Below are positions 8,354 to 16,864 of a stretch of DNA of 64,000 bases, piece after piece (position 1 is the first letter of the stretch; each line of letters begins with the position of its first letter). The stretch is from Pedobacter cryoconitis (GTDB lineage Bacteria > Bacteroidota > Bacteroidia > Sphingobacteriales > Sphingobacteriaceae). The notes beneath the pieces are model-generated. The model searched no databases, was not told where the DNA came from, and saw nothing but the letters and a program-made list of their open reading frames with translations. The translations under genes and the position numbers were made by a program. The stretch lies in assembly GCF_014207135.1 (NCBI RefSeq), contig NZ_JACHCC010000006.1, positions 103,124 through 167,123 of the forward strand, in the 5' to 3' direction.

Positions 8354-9682
8354 ATGAAAAAAACACTACTGACGATGGTTGCGATAGCGACTGTTGCATT
8401 CCAGGTTCATGCACAACAAGACACCTTAAAAAAAGTAAAAAAAGATACTGTGGCCCGTTCACTGCCATCCCCTCTTAATTCACCTCCTTTTCCAAGTTCA
8501 GAATGGGACGGCAGCCCTTTGATTGGTGCAAGTTCGGAGACACCAAACTACCCCTTACAAAAATTACTCGGTTTGACTAAAGGCCGTTTCAAAATTTATG
8601 GATGGATTGATGCCGGAGGTAATATCAGTTCCTCAAAACATTCCAACGCACCTGAATCCTATGATTTAGTGCCTAATGGTGTAGTACTGGATCAGGCCAT
8701 CATCAAACTGGAAAGATTACCCAATACGGTACAGACTGATCATTTTGACTATGGATTTTTATTTACCAATATATTCGGGACCGATTATCGCTATACCACA
8801 AGTAAAGGTTATTTCAGTGACCAGCTGTTAAAACATAACAACAAATATGGTTATGATCCGGCTGAGATTTATGGGATGCTCTATTTTCCTAAGGTTGCAG
8901 ATGGTATGGTCCTGAAGATCGGACGTTTTATCTCTCCTGCTGATATTGAAGCACAGTGGGCCCCTGATAATTACCTGTATTCACACTCGCTGATGTTTAC
9001 AGTAGACCCTTATACTTTTACTGGTGCGCTGGCTATTATAAAATTAGGAGCGCACTGGCAGCTACAGGTAGGTGCACATGCCGGAAATGATATGGCACCC
9101 TGGAGTAATTCTGCCAGTCTCAATGGTTTGTTGATGGCCCGTTGGGTATCGAATGATAACAACAACTCACTTTACGGAGGAATCAATTCACTGGGAGCCG
9201 GAAAATCTAAAAATGACCATGATAATTTACAGATGGTTGTAGGCACCTGGGGTCATCGCTTTAACAAAACTTTGCACATGATGACCGAAGTTTATTATAT
9301 GTGGCAAAAGGATGCTTTGGTTGGTGGTACCGTGATTGATGGTCCTCCCAAGGATTTCTTTACAGGTGTAGGTGCTGGAAGTATGATACCAGGATCGGCT
9401 AAAGCGGTTGGGGCAGTTAACTATTTCCAGATTCAGTTAGGGGATAAAGATTATATTTCAGTACGTAATGGTTATTTAAATGACCCGCAGGGAAACAGAA
9501 CAGGTTATGCTACTAAATATTCGGATCATACTATTGGTTTTGTCCATCACTTTAACAGCCTGGTTATGGTGCGTCCTGAAATCAGATATGAACGTGCTTA
9601 TGCGGATGGGGTAACTCCTTATGATAATGGATTGAAAAAAGACCAGTATACAGCTGCAATGGACTTGATTGTGAGATTTTAA
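8354..9682 (+). CDS. Outer-membrane beta-barrel porin, BBP2 (OmpL-like) family
   Basis: A 442-residue protein. The frame is open from 8264, but ATG 8354 starts a textbook signal peptide (KKTLLTMVAIATVAFQVHAQ), so the earlier start is rejected. After a Ser/Pro-rich stretch comes FKIYGWIDAGGNIS, followed by alternating amphipathic beta strands (DFGYGFLFTNIFGTDYRY-like, MVLKIGRFISPADIEAQ, YTFTGALAIIKLG) and a final strand ending in Phe. This pattern fits BBP2 porins, whose substrate is generally unknown. It is the first gene of the insert splitting rpsJ from rplC and ends at a strong bidirectional terminator shared with the next, convergent gene. Confidence 0.8.
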   Translation: MKKTLLTMVAIATVAFQVHAQQDTLKKVKKDTVARSLPSPLNSPPFPSSEWDGSPLIGASSETPNYPLQKLLGLTKGRFKIYGWIDAGGNISSSKHSNAPESYDLVPNGVVLDQAIIKLERLPNTVQTDHFDYGFLFTNIFGTDYRYTTSKGYFSDQLLKHNNKYGYDPAEIYGMLYFPKVADGMVLKIGRFISPADIEAQWAPDNYLYSHSLMFTVDPYTFTGALAIIKLGAHWQLQVGAHAGNDMAPWSNSASLNGLLMARWVSNDNNNSLYGGINSLGAGKSKNDHDNLQMVVGTWGHRFNKTLHMMTEVYYMWQKDALVGGTVIDGPPKDFFTGVGAGSMIPGSAKAVGAVNYFQIQLGDKDYISVRNGYLNDPQGNRTGYATKYSDHTIGFVHHFNSLVMVRPEIRYERAYADGVTPYDNGLKKDQYTAAMDLIVRF

Positions 9683-9694
9683 TGGGTTAATTTC

Positions 9695-9746
9695 TTCATC
9701 AAAAAAAAGACCTGTTCCATTTGGAACAGGTCTTTTTTTTGATGAA
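9695..9746. terminator. Bidirectional terminator, 24-bp perfect stem
   Basis: 9695-9718 and 9723-9746 are exact reverse complements around the loop ATTT, with eight A and eight T on the two sides. It separates the porin gene from the convergent minus-strand gene and serves both. Confidence 0.92.
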
Positions 9747-9754
9747 CCCCGTCT

Positions 9755-10378
9755 TTAGATTCCGCGGTTTTTATATTCATCCAGTTTGTTACGTTCATCC
9801 TGTAACTCCCTTGCCAGTTTCTTTTCTTTCTCGTTTGCCTTTACTTTGAAAGCCTGGTATTCCTGCGAAATCTCTTCGTACAGACCACTCCGGTATTTGG
9901 CTTCATGGATATTTTTGGCAGACCTGATGGTCACAAAGGCAAAGGCTAATGCCAGTACAGTAATCAGTGACCATACAATCGTGTTATAAGTTCCCTTGCT
10001 GAAAGAAATCCCTAAGAAAGAGATTTCATTAACTTTAGAATTCGAAGAGGCCAGAGAGCTCTCTTTGCCTTTTATCTGATTATTCAGGTCGGTGATTGTT
10101 TTTGCCTGTTCGGCAATTTTTGTATTCTGATTTTTACGACTGCTGCGTTCTGTCCTGATAGAATCGGTCACACTTTTATAGAAACCAGCAAGTCTGTAGG
10201 GGTTAATTAGTTTATAGCCATTGATCGTTTTTGATTTCGAAAGCATAAACTCATACTGTCCTCTTAAGCTGGGATCTGCTTTTACACTATCTGCAGGTGC
10301 TTTAATCTGGGCACCAGCCGGCGTAAAAGAAAGGTTAATCATCACAAAGGTAAGGAGCGGGAATAAAAATTTGTTCAT
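9755..10378 (-). CDS. Unrecognised membrane-anchored coiled-coil protein
   Basis: A 207-residue protein that I cannot assign to a named family. The N-terminus (MNKFLFPLLTFVMINLSFTP, then AGAQ) is a signal peptide. The middle (about 30-125) is charged and includes a predicted coiled coil (AEQAKTITDLNNQIKGKESS). One transmembrane helix follows (about 131-150, VWSLITVLALAFAFVTI). The C-terminal tail (about 160-207) is again a charged helix (KVKANEKEKKLARELQDERN). The layout suggests a periplasmic helical domain joined through the inner membrane to a cytosolic helix. Proteins of this type in the phylum sometimes carry an unrelated methyltransferase name; nothing here supports an enzyme. Confidence 0.75.
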   Translation of the reverse strand: MNKFLFPLLTFVMINLSFTPAGAQIKAPADSVKADPSLRGQYEFMLSKSKTINGYKLINPYRLAGFYKSVTDSIRTERSSRKNQNTKIAEQAKTITDLNNQIKGKESSLASSNSKVNEISFLGISFSKGTYNTIVWSLITVLALAFAFVTIRSAKNIHEAKYRSGLYEEISQEYQAFKVKANEKEKKLARELQDERNKLDEYKNRGI

Positions 10379-10423
10379 TTGAAATAGGTTATGTTTTAAT
10401 TTAACAATGAGATTTTAATTTTA

Positions 10424-10452
10424 TTGTGTTTTGATTGTAGATAGTATATTTG
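10424..10452 (+). promoter_or_regulatory. Candidate promoter directly before the TSUP permease gene
   Basis: TTG (10424-10426) and TATATTTG (10445-10452) are spaced by 18 nt. The predicted transcript would begin at or next to ATG 10458, implying a leaderless or nearly leaderless mRNA. It also overlaps the alternative TTG start at 10431, arguing against that start. Confidence 0.5.
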
Positions 10453-10457
10453 TCTCA

Positions 10458-11294
10458 ATGTCGGTATTACTATTTACAATTATTGTTTTAGCGGGTGCTT
10501 TTTTAGCAGGATTAGTCGGATCTTTAACTGGTCTGGGTGGCGGAGTAATCATAATTCCCTTATTAACACTGGTTTTGGGGGTTGATATTCATTATGCTAT
10601 CGGCGCTTCAATTGTATCTGTAATTGCTACTTCTTCGGGTTCTGCAGCTGCTTACGTCAAAGAAGGGATTACTAATATCCGTATTGGGATGTTCCTGGAA
10701 ATTGCCACAACAATAAGTGCTGTGATCGGTGCTATTGTTACTGTTTACATCAATCCGGGGTATATTGCAGTCATTTTTGGTTGTATCCTCCTTTTTTCAG
10801 CAGCCATGATGGTCCGCAAAAAAGTAGATCATTCGGATGATAAGGCGACAGGTGTGCTGGCCAATTTCTTTAAATTAAATGGAAGTTACCCCACTGCTAA
10901 TGGAACGGTTAAATACGGTGTACATAATGTGGTGGGTGGTTTTGTGATGATGTTTGTAGCCGGTATTATATCGGGATTGCTGGGGATAGGCTCAGGGGCT
11001 TTAAAAGTGGTTGCTATGGATAATATCATGCGGCTGCCTTTTAAGGTTTCTACAACGACCAGTAACTTCATGATGGGGGTAACTGCTGCAGCAAGTGCAA
11101 TCGTATATCTTCATCGCGGACAGATTGATCCGGGGATCGCTATGCCGGTTACTCTGGGGGTACTGACAGGAGCTACTGTCGGTTCTAAACTACTGGTCAA
11201 AACGAATACAGACAAACTCAAAATTATATTTGCGATCGTAGTCACTTTTCTGGCACTGCAAATGATTTATAATGGATTATCAGGAAAATTGTAA
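10458..11294 (+). CDS. TSUP family permease (TauE/SafE, DUF81)
   Basis: A 278-residue inner-membrane protein with about eight hydrophobic helices. The family hallmarks are the two glycine-rich repeats: GLVGSLTGLGGGVIIIPLL near the N-terminus and GIISGLLGIGSGALKV in the second half. The family exports or imports organosulfur compounds or sulfite-like anions; the substrate cannot be read from the sequence. The frame is open from TTG 10431, but ATG 10458 begins the first helix directly and the upstream part would lie in the promoter. The DUF1634 gene follows 46 bp later on the same strand, a pairing seen widely, so the two probably work together. Confidence 0.85.
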   Translation: MSVLLFTIIVLAGAFLAGLVGSLTGLGGGVIIIPLLTLVLGVDIHYAIGASIVSVIATSSGSAAAYVKEGITNIRIGMFLEIATTISAVIGAIVTVYINPGYIAVIFGCILLFSAAMMVRKKVDHSDDKATGVLANFFKLNGSYPTANGTVKYGVHNVVGGFVMMFVAGIISGLLGIGSGALKVVAMDNIMRLPFKVSTTTSNFMMGVTAAASAIVYLHRGQIDPGIAMPVTLGVLTGATVGSKLLVKTNTDKLKIIFAIVVTFLALQMIYNGLSGKL

Positions 11295-11340
11295 TGAATC
11301 CGACATGATTATTTTAATCATCAAAGGATCCATCTGACAA

Positions 11341-11760
11341 ATGAAAAACAATAAATATAAACAGATGAAACAAAAGGGTAAACACTATTTCGCAGATAAA
11401 GACATACAGGTTATCCTGGGTACATTACTTCGGGTAGGCGTGATCGCATCGATGATCGTCGTTTTCATCGGAGGTATAATTTATCTGAGTGGCTATAGTC
11501 ATGAAATCATTGATTACCGTGTTTTTAATCCTTCAAAAACTGTTTATTCTTCGATTCTGGCTATCTTCCAGGGTTTGAGTGTTTTAGATGGAAAAGCAAT
11601 TATACAGTTCGGTACGTTGCTGCTGATATTTACGCCAGTTACGCGCGTTGTTTTTTCCGTTTTTGGCTTCCTGATCGAACGCGATTATTTATATGTGCTG
11701 ATCGGACTCTTCGTTTTGGGTGTAATTCTGATCAGTTTGAGTAACAAGCTGGTAGGTTAA
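11341..11760 (+). CDS. DUF1634 membrane protein
   Basis: A 139-residue integral membrane protein with a basic cytosolic N-terminus (NKYKQMKQKGKHYFADKD) and three helices at about 29-50, 87-107 and 114-134. The sequence LGTLLRVGVIASMIVVFIGG and the segment QFGTLLLIFTPVTRVVFSVF fit DUF1634. Genes of this family commonly sit next to TSUP permeases, as here, and the product may be an accessory subunit (established association, unknown mechanism). It is the last gene of the four-gene insert before rplC. Confidence 0.8.
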   Translation: MKNNKYKQMKQKGKHYFADKDIQVILGTLLRVGVIASMIVVFIGGIIYLSGYSHEIIDYRVFNPSKTVYSSILAIFQGLSVLDGKAIIQFGTLLLIFTPVTRVVFSVFGFLIERDYLYVLIGLFVLGVILISLSNKLVG

Positions 11761-11789
11761 AACTATCATAGGCGCCTTATATCAGAATA

Positions 11790-11809
11790 TTTTAGGAGCT
11801 ATCCTAAAA
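11790..11809 (+). terminator. Weak hairpin after the DUF1634 gene
   Basis: TTTTAGGA (11790-11797) and TCCTAAAA (11802-11809) form an 8-bp stem with a GCTA loop. There is no clean T-run after it, so efficiency as a terminator is doubtful. It lies between the insert and the rplC promoter. Confidence 0.45.
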
Positions 11810-11845
11810 TAATAGCAATTATTTGCAAAATAAATTCGCTAACTG

Positions 11846-11876
11846 TTTGAAAATTAAGATTTCTTTCTTATTTTTG
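11846..11876 (+). promoter_or_regulatory. Promoter of the rplC-led S10/spc unit
   Basis: TTTG (11846-11849) and TATTTTTG (11869-11876) are separated by 19 nt, a near-ideal Bacteroidetes promoter. It shows that the large ribosomal-protein cluster has its own start here, independent of the str operon. Confidence 0.8.
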
Positions 11877-11879
11877 CCC

Positions 11880-11952
11880 TCCCTTAACGGGAAGTGTATC
11901 CACCTTGAACGAAGCCCTACTGCTTCGATGGGTGTTAAATTAAAAAAAGAAA
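11880..11952 (+). promoter_or_regulatory. Structured leader of rplC
   Basis: The leader contains a 5' stem TCCC/GGGA (11880-11883 with 11889-11892) and nested pairs TTAAC/GTTAA (11884-11888 with 11934-11938), CACC/GGTG (11901-11904 with 11931-11934) and CGAAGC/GCTTCG (11910-11915 with 11922-11927); some are mutually exclusive. It could be an autoregulatory ribosomal-protein leader. The 5' stem resembles the one at the start of the rpsL leader. Confidence 0.5.
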
Positions 11953-12570
11953 ATGTCAGGTATTATTGGAAAAAAAGTAGGAATGACCAGCATTTTCGAC
12001 GCCGATGGAAAAAACATTCCATGTACGGTGATCGAAGCTGGGCCTTGTGTTGTAACACAGGTTAAGACCGAAGAGAAAGACGGTTACGTTTCAGTTCAAT
12101 TAGGCTTCGATGAAGCTAAAGAAAAGAACACCACCAAGCCTTTGAAAGGCCACTTTGCGAAAGCAAGCACAACTCCAAAACGTAAATTGGTAGAATTTGC
12201 TCCGTTTGAAGAATCGTTGAATTTAGGCGATACTGTAACGGTTGGCATTTTTGCTGAAGGCGATTTTGTGGATGTAGTTGGTACTTCAAAAGGTAAAGGT
12301 TTTCAAGGTGTTGTGAAACGCCATGGATTTGCGGGTGTGGGTGGACAAACTCACGGTCAGCATAACAGAATGCGTGCGCCAGGTTCATTAGGTGCTGCAT
12401 CTTATCCAGCACGTGTATTTAAAGGTATGCGTATGGCAGGTAGAATGGGTGGAGATAGAGTGAAAGTTCAGAACTTACAGGTTTTGAAAGTTTATGCAGA
12501 TCAAAATCTTGTTGTAGTTAGTGGTTCCATTCCAGGAGCTAAAGGTTCTTACGTAATCTTAGACAAGTAA
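11953..12570 (+). CDS. rplC: 50S ribosomal protein L3
   Basis: A 205-residue early-assembly protein of the large subunit. [20 protein letters not shown] and the long internal loop region [20 protein letters not shown], which reaches toward the peptidyl transferase centre, are conserved, including the Gln that is methylated in some bacteria. It is the first gene of a continuous run of ribosomal genes to rplQ. The start is unambiguous because the leader before it is non-coding and carries a promoter. rplD follows after 4 bp. Confidence 0.98.
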   Translation: MSGIIGKKVGMTSIFDADGKNIPCTVIEAGPCVVTQVKTEEKDGYVSVQLGFDEAKEKNTTKPLKGHFAKASTTPKRKLVEFAPFEESLNLGDTVTVGIFAEGDFVDVVGTSKGKGFQGVVKRHGFAGVGGQTHGQHNRMRAPGSLGAASYPARVFKGMRMAGRMGGDRVKVQNLQVLKVYADQNLVVVSGSIPGAKGSYVILDK

Positions 12571-12574
12571 GCAG

Positions 12575-13204
12575 ATGGAATTAAATGTAGTAAACATTTC
12601 AGGAAAAGAGACAGGTGCCAAGGTGCAACTTCCTGAGTCGGTATTTGGTGTAACACCTAGCGATCATGCAATTTATTTAGATGTTAAACAGTATTTGGCT
12701 AATCAACGTCAGGGTACTCACAAGTCTAAGCAACGTAATGAAATCGCTGGTTCAACACGTAAATTGTACAAACAAAAAGGAACTGGTGGTGCTCGTGCGG
12801 GTAGTATTAAATCTCCTTTGTTCAATGGTGGTGGTCGTGTATTCGGTCCTCAGCCACGTGATTACAGTTTTAAACTGAACAAAAAATTAAAATCTCTGGC
12901 ACGTAAATCTGCGTTGTCATACAAAGCTCAGGATCAAAACATCCTTGTTTTAGAAGATTTTACTTTTGATTCAATCAAAACTAAAAATTACATCGCTTTA
13001 GTTAATGCTTTAAGCTTAGCTGGTGAGAAAACTTTGTTGGTTTTACCTGTTCAGGATAACAATATTTATTTATCAAGCAGAAACATTCAGAAAGTAAAAG
13101 TAATTACTGTAGATCAGATCAATACATATGATGTATTAAACTGTGGTAAACTTTTGTTGACTGCGAATACTGTTAAAACATTGGAGGAGGCATTTGCCAA
13201 GTAA
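12575..13204 (+). CDS. rplD: 50S ribosomal protein L4
   Basis: A 209-residue large-subunit protein whose extended loop lines the exit tunnel. The loop sequence (STRKLYKQKGTGGARAGSIK) with the Gly/Arg/Lys-rich stretch and the following SPLFNGGGRVFGPQPRDY are intact; this is the region where macrolide-resistance changes occur elsewhere. In E. coli L4 regulates the S10 operon; whether it does so here is unknown, though a structured leader precedes rplC. The rplW start follows 2 bp after the stop. Confidence 0.98.
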   Translation: MELNVVNISGKETGAKVQLPESVFGVTPSDHAIYLDVKQYLANQRQGTHKSKQRNEIAGSTRKLYKQKGTGGARAGSIKSPLFNGGGRVFGPQPRDYSFKLNKKLKSLARKSALSYKAQDQNILVLEDFTFDSIKTKNYIALVNALSLAGEKTLLVLPVQDNNIYLSSRNIQKVKVITVDQINTYDVLNCGKLLLTANTVKTLEEAFAK

Positions 13205-13205
13205 T

Positions 13206-13496
13206 ATGGAATTTTTAAGAAAACCAATACTAACCGAAAAAGCTTCTGCCCTTACAGAAAAGTCAAGTCGCTTTACTTTCCAGGTAGAACACAAAGCAAA
13301 CAAATTGCAGATTAAACAAGCTATCGAAAAAATGTATGGTGTTAACATCCTTGCAATCAATACTATGATTGTAAACGGAAAGTTAAAATCAAGAAATACA
13401 AAAGGTGGTTTAGTTACGGGTCGTAGCCCGAAATACAAAAAAGCGATTGTTACTCTGGCAGCAGGTGAAACAATTGATTATTACGCGAACATTTAA
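13206..13496 (+). CDS. rplW: 50S ribosomal protein L23
   Basis: A 96-residue protein at the tunnel exit, a docking site for trigger factor and signal recognition particle. [14 protein letters not shown] and [20 protein letters not shown] are family motifs. The frame is open from TTG 13194, but that would overlap rplD, and ATG 13206 gives the normal family start right after the rplD stop, so 13206 is used. Confidence 0.97.
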   Translation: MEFLRKPILTEKASALTEKSSRFTFQVEHKANKLQIKQAIEKMYGVNILAINTMIVNGKLKSRNTKGGLVTGRSPKYKKAIVTLAAGETIDYYANI

Positions 13497-13519
13497 TAAG
13501 AATTGAATATTTTATAACT

Positions 13520-14344
13520 ATGGGCTTAAGAAAATTTAAACCAGTCACTCCGGGTACCCGCTTTAGAGTTGGGGCCAGTTTTTCGGAGATTACAGCAACC
13601 AAGCCCGAAAAATCATTGGTTGTTTCTTCTAAGAAATCGGGAGGACGTAACAATACAGGAAAGATGACTATGCGCTACATGGGTGGTGGTCACAAAAAAT
13701 CTTACCGTTTAATTGACTTTAAACGTGATAAATTTGATATTCCTGCAACAGTTGCTACTGTTGAATACGATCCAAACCGTACTGCACGTATCGCATTATT
13801 ACATTATGCTGATGGTGAGAAGCGTTACATTATTTCGCCAGAAGGATTACAAGTTGGGCAAAAAGTATTGTCAGGTGATACTGCAACTCCAGAAGTTGGA
13901 AATACTTTAAAATTATCGAATATCCCTTTGGGATCTATTGTACACAACGTGGAGATTCATCCAGGACGTGGTGCACAATTAGCACGTAGCGCTGGTGCTT
14001 ATGCACAATTAGCTGCACGTGACGGTAAATATGCAACATTGAAAATGCCATCAGGTGAGACAAGATTAATCTTGACTACTTGTTTAGCAACAATCGGATC
14101 TGTTTCAAATTCAGATCACGCTAATGAAGTATTAGGTAAAGCAGGTCGTAAACGTTGGTTAGGACGTCGTCCTAGAACGCGTCCGGTTGCGATGAACCCT
14201 GTCGATCACCCAATGGGTGGTGGTGAAGGTCGTTCATCAGGTGGTCAGCCTAGATCAAGAAATGGCATGTATGCTAAAGGCTTCAAGACCCGTCAACTTA
14301 AAAAATACTCAAATCGTTTCATCATAGAGAAAAGGAAGAAATAA
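13520..14344 (+). CDS. rplB: 50S ribosomal protein L2
   Basis: A 274-residue core protein of the large subunit needed for subunit association and peptidyl transfer. Normal length, with the conserved [14 protein letters not shown] start, the [20 protein letters not shown] region and the C-terminal [18 protein letters not shown] loop, which contains the His important for activity. Its stop codon overlaps the rpsS start by one base, indicating coupled translation. Confidence 0.99.
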   Translation: MGLRKFKPVTPGTRFRVGASFSEITATKPEKSLVVSSKKSGGRNNTGKMTMRYMGGGHKKSYRLIDFKRDKFDIPATVATVEYDPNRTARIALLHYADGEKRYIISPEGLQVGQKVLSGDTATPEVGNTLKLSNIPLGSIVHNVEIHPGRGAQLARSAGAYAQLAARDGKYATLKMPSGETRLILTTCLATIGSVSNSDHANEVLGKAGRKRWLGRRPRTRPVAMNPVDHPMGGGEGRSSGGQPRSRNGMYAKGFKTRQLKKYSNRFIIEKRKK

Positions 14345-14610
14345 TGGCTCGTTCGATTAAAAAAGGACCTTATATTGACCATAACGTAGAGAAGAAAGTA
14401 GTATCTATGAATGATTCAGGCAAAAAGTCTGTCATTAAAACTTGGTCTCGCAGATCAATGATCTCACCAGATTTTGTGGGTCATACATTTGCAGTGCATA
14501 ACGGTAATAAATTTATACCGGTATACGTAACAGAAAACATGGTTGGTCACAAGCTGGGAGAGTTTGCTCCAACCAGAACATTTAGGGGTCACTCTGAAAA
14601 GAAAAAATAA
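14344..14610 (+). CDS. rpsS: 30S ribosomal protein S19
   Basis: An 88-residue protein of the small-subunit head that contacts tRNA and pairs with S13. Conserved segments [29 protein letters not shown] and [20 protein letters not shown] are present and the length is standard. The start overlaps the rplB stop by one base, and rplV begins 8 bp downstream. Confidence 0.98.
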   Translation: MARSIKKGPYIDHNVEKKVVSMNDSGKKSVIKTWSRRSMISPDFVGHTFAVHNGNKFIPVYVTENMVGHKLGEFAPTRTFRGHSEKKK

Positions 14611-14617
14611 TTAAGAG

Positions 14618-14980
14618 ATGGAAGCAGTAGCGAAATTAAACAATTGTCCAACCTCACCACGTAAGATGCGTTTGGTTGTAGATCTTATCAGAGGTGAGCG
14701 TGTTGAGAAAGCATTACATATTTTAAAATTTACCAATAAAGATGCAGCTATAAAAGTTGAGAAACTTTTATTATCAGCAATCAAAAACTGGGAAACTAAA
14801 AATGAAGGTTCTCGCCCTGAAGAAAACCAATTATATGTTAAAACTATAATGGTTGGCGGTGGCCGTCAGTTGAAAAGACTGAGACCAGCACCTCAAGGTC
14901 GTGGTTACAGAATACGTAAGCGTTCTAACCATGTAACTTTGGTAGTAGATAGTAAAAACGTTGAAACTCAAACTAATTAG
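14618..14980 (+). CDS. rplV: 50S ribosomal protein L22
   Basis: A 120-residue large-subunit protein whose beta-hairpin lines the exit tunnel opposite L4. The family signature is visible as [18 protein letters not shown] and, at the C-terminus, [20 protein letters not shown] followed by [11 protein letters not shown]. The gene sits between rpsS and rpsC with gaps of 7 and 5 bp, so it is translated as part of the S10 transcript. Confidence 0.98.
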   Translation: MEAVAKLNNCPTSPRKMRLVVDLIRGERVEKALHILKFTNKDAAIKVEKLLLSAIKNWETKNEGSRPEENQLYVKTIMVGGGRQLKRLRPAPQGRGYRIRKRSNHVTLVVDSKNVETQTN

Positions 14981-14985
14981 TAGAA

Positions 14986-15846
14986 ATGGGACAAAAAGCA
15001 CATCCAATAGGAAACAGGTTAGGAATCATCAGAGGTTGGGATTCTAACTGGTTCGGTGGCAACAACTATGCTGACAAATTAGTTGAGGACGAAAAAATAA
15101 GAAAATATCTTTCTGTGCGTATCGCAAAAGGAGGAGTAGCTAAAGTAGTTATCGAACGTACGTTAAAACGTATCACTGTAACTATCCACACTGCTCGTCC
15201 GGGTATCGTGATCGGTAAAGCAGGAGCTGAGGTTGATAAGATCAAAGAAGAGTTAAAGAAATTGACTAAAAAGGAAATTCAAATTAACATTTTTGAGATC
15301 AAACGTCCTGAGCTTGATGCACAACTGGTAGCAGAAGGTGTAGCAAAACAATTAGAGGCAAGGATCTCTTTCCGTAGAGCCATGAAGTCAACTATCGCAT
15401 CAACAATGCGTATGGGTGCTGAAGGTATCAAGATAATGACTTCAGGTCGTTTAGGCGGAGCAGAGATGGCTCGTAACGAGCAGTATAAAGAAGGAAGAAT
15501 TCCTTTGCATACTTTCCGTGCTGATATTGACTATGCATTAGCTGAAGCATTAACTACTTATGGTAAGATTGGTGTTAAAGTATGGATCTGTAAAGGCGAA
15601 GTTTATGGTAAACGTGATCTTTCTCCAAACATTGGTGCAGTAAGTAACGCTCCTGGTAAAGGTGGCAGACCTGAAGGTGCTTTTGGTGCAGGTGGCAGAG
15701 ACAGAGATAACCGTGGCGGTGGTGACAGAAGAAACGACAACAAAGGTGGTCGTGGAAGAGGTCCAGGTCAGGGTGGTCCAGGTCAAGGCGGTCCAGGTAG
15801 AGATAATAGAGGCGGAAATACTCCTAACAGAGGTCCTCGTAAATAA
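14986..15846 (+). CDS. rpsC: 30S ribosomal protein S3 with a Gly/Arg-rich C-terminal tail
   Basis: A 286-residue protein; the S3 core ends near residue 220, so about 65 residues are extra. The KH domain with GIVIGKAG (about 73-80) and the C-terminal domain with [20 protein letters not shown] are normal for the mRNA-entry helicase region of the small subunit. The tail (about 224-286) is built of Gly, Arg, Asp, Asn, Gln and Pro, with runs such as [17 protein letters not shown] and [13 protein letters not shown], resembling RGG-type RNA-binding tails. Tails of variable length are known on S3 in this phylum. The frame and codon use stay ribosomal up to the stop, so it does not look like a frameshift. 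Confidence 0.97.
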   Translation: MGQKAHPIGNRLGIIRGWDSNWFGGNNYADKLVEDEKIRKYLSVRIAKGGVAKVVIERTLKRITVTIHTARPGIVIGKAGAEVDKIKEELKKLTKKEIQINIFEIKRPELDAQLVAEGVAKQLEARISFRRAMKSTIASTMRMGAEGIKIMTSGRLGGAEMARNEQYKEGRIPLHTFRADIDYALAEALTTYGKIGVKVWICKGEVYGKRDLSPNIGAVSNAPGKGGRPEGAFGAGGRDRDNRGGGDRRNDNKGGRGRGPGQGGPGQGGPGRDNRGGNTPNRGPRK

Positions 15847-15884
15847 TTAGTTAACAGATCGTTTAACGATAATTTTAGAATAAA

Positions 15885-16307
15885 ATGTTACAGCCAAAAA
15901 GAACGAAGTTCAGAAAGATGCAAAAGGGCAGAATGAAAGGTTTAGCTACACGTGGAGCTGAATTATCATTCGGGTCTTTCGGGATTAAATCTTTAGAGGC
16001 GACCTGGATTACCAGTCGTCAGATAGAGGCAGCCCGTATTGCGGTAACTCGTTTCATGAAACGTGAAGGCCAAGTGTGGATTAGAATTTTCCCGGACAAA
16101 CCGGTAACTAAGAAACCAGCTGAAGTACGTATGGGTAAAGGTAAAGGTGCTCCTGAATACTGGGTAGCAGTAGTTAGACCAGGACGCATCATTTTTGAAG
16201 CTGAAGGTGTATCTTTAGAAATTGCTAAAGAAGCTATGAGATTAGCTGCTCAGAAATTACCTATCCAAACAAAATTTGTAGTACGTAGAGATTACGTAGA
16301 AGCATAG
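15885..16307 (+). CDS. rplP: 50S ribosomal protein L16
   Basis: A 140-residue large-subunit protein near the A site. [39 protein letters not shown] and the [20 protein letters not shown] loop are conserved and the length is standard. It is followed by a 78-bp gap containing paired segments before rpmC, in contrast to the tight packing of the upstream genes. Confidence 0.98.
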   Translation: MLQPKRTKFRKMQKGRMKGLATRGAELSFGSFGIKSLEATWITSRQIEAARIAVTRFMKREGQVWIRIFPDKPVTKKPAEVRMGKGKGAPEYWVAVVRPGRIIFEAEGVSLEIAKEAMRLAAQKLPIQTKFVVRRDYVEA

Positions 16308-16316
16308 AAAAAGAGA

Positions 16317-16370
16317 GTTTTGGGGTCAATGTTGTAAGTAACTTGTTATTATAACCGCTAGACCCAGAAC
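16317..16370 (+). other. Long-range hairpin in the rplP-rpmC gap
   Basis: GTTTTGGGGTC (16317-16327) can pair with GACCCAGAAC (16361-16370) with one bulged G and one G-U pair. Inside lies a second small palindrome GTTATTATAAC (16345-16355). There is no T-run. It may be a processing site or a regulatory element ahead of rpmC. Confidence 0.5.
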
Positions 16371-16385
16371 ATAAAAATTAATAAA

Positions 16386-16595
16386 ATGAAGAACTCAGAA
16401 ATCACAGGGCTTTCACAAGAAGAACTAGTAGTCAGGATTGCAGAAGAGAAAGAAAACTTAGTTAAGTTAAAATTTGCACATACAATTTCGGCTATAGAGA
16501 ATCCTACCCGCATCAACAAGGTAAGAAAAGACATCGCCCGATTAAATACTGAAATGACTAAGCGTAAAGCTGCGTCAGCTAGTGAAACTAAATAA
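16386..16595 (+). CDS. rpmC: 50S ribosomal protein L29
   Basis: A 69-residue helical protein at the tunnel exit of the large subunit. [20 protein letters not shown] and the [19 protein letters not shown] segment match the family, and length is normal. The start follows the hairpin-containing gap. The true rpsQ start is 13 bp after its stop; an apparent in-frame upstream start of rpsQ would overlap this gene. Confidence 0.96.
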   Translation: MKNSEITGLSQEELVVRIAEEKENLVKLKFAHTISAIENPTRINKVRKDIARLNTEMTKRKAASASETK

Positions 16596-16608
16596 CTTTA
16601 GAGTCGAA

Positions 16609-16863
16609 ATGGAAAGACAATTAAGAAAAACAAGAACCGGGTTGGTGGTAAGCAACAAAATGGATAAATCTGTTGTTGTAGCGGTAGAACGTAAAGTGAA
16701 ACACCCGATCTATGGTAAGTTTGTTAAGAAAACTACCAAATTTATGGCTCATGACGAGAAAAACGATTGTGGTATTGGTGATACAGTACTTATCATGGAG
16801 ACTCGTCCGCTGAGTAAAAACAAGAACTGGAGATTAGTGGAAATTTTAGAAAGGGCTAAATAA
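16609..16863 (+). CDS. rpsQ: 30S ribosomal protein S17
   Basis: An 84-residue primary 16S rRNA binding protein. [20 protein letters not shown] and the [15 protein letters not shown] segment are typical. The open frame extends to 16582 inside rpmC, but ATG 16609 gives the family N-terminus and is chosen. rplN begins 2 bp after the stop codon. Confidence 0.97.
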   Translation: MERQLRKTRTGLVVSNKMDKSVVVAVERKVKHPIYGKFVKKTTKFMAHDEKNDCGIGDTVLIMETRPLSKNKNWRLVEILERAK

Positions 16864-16864
16864 C

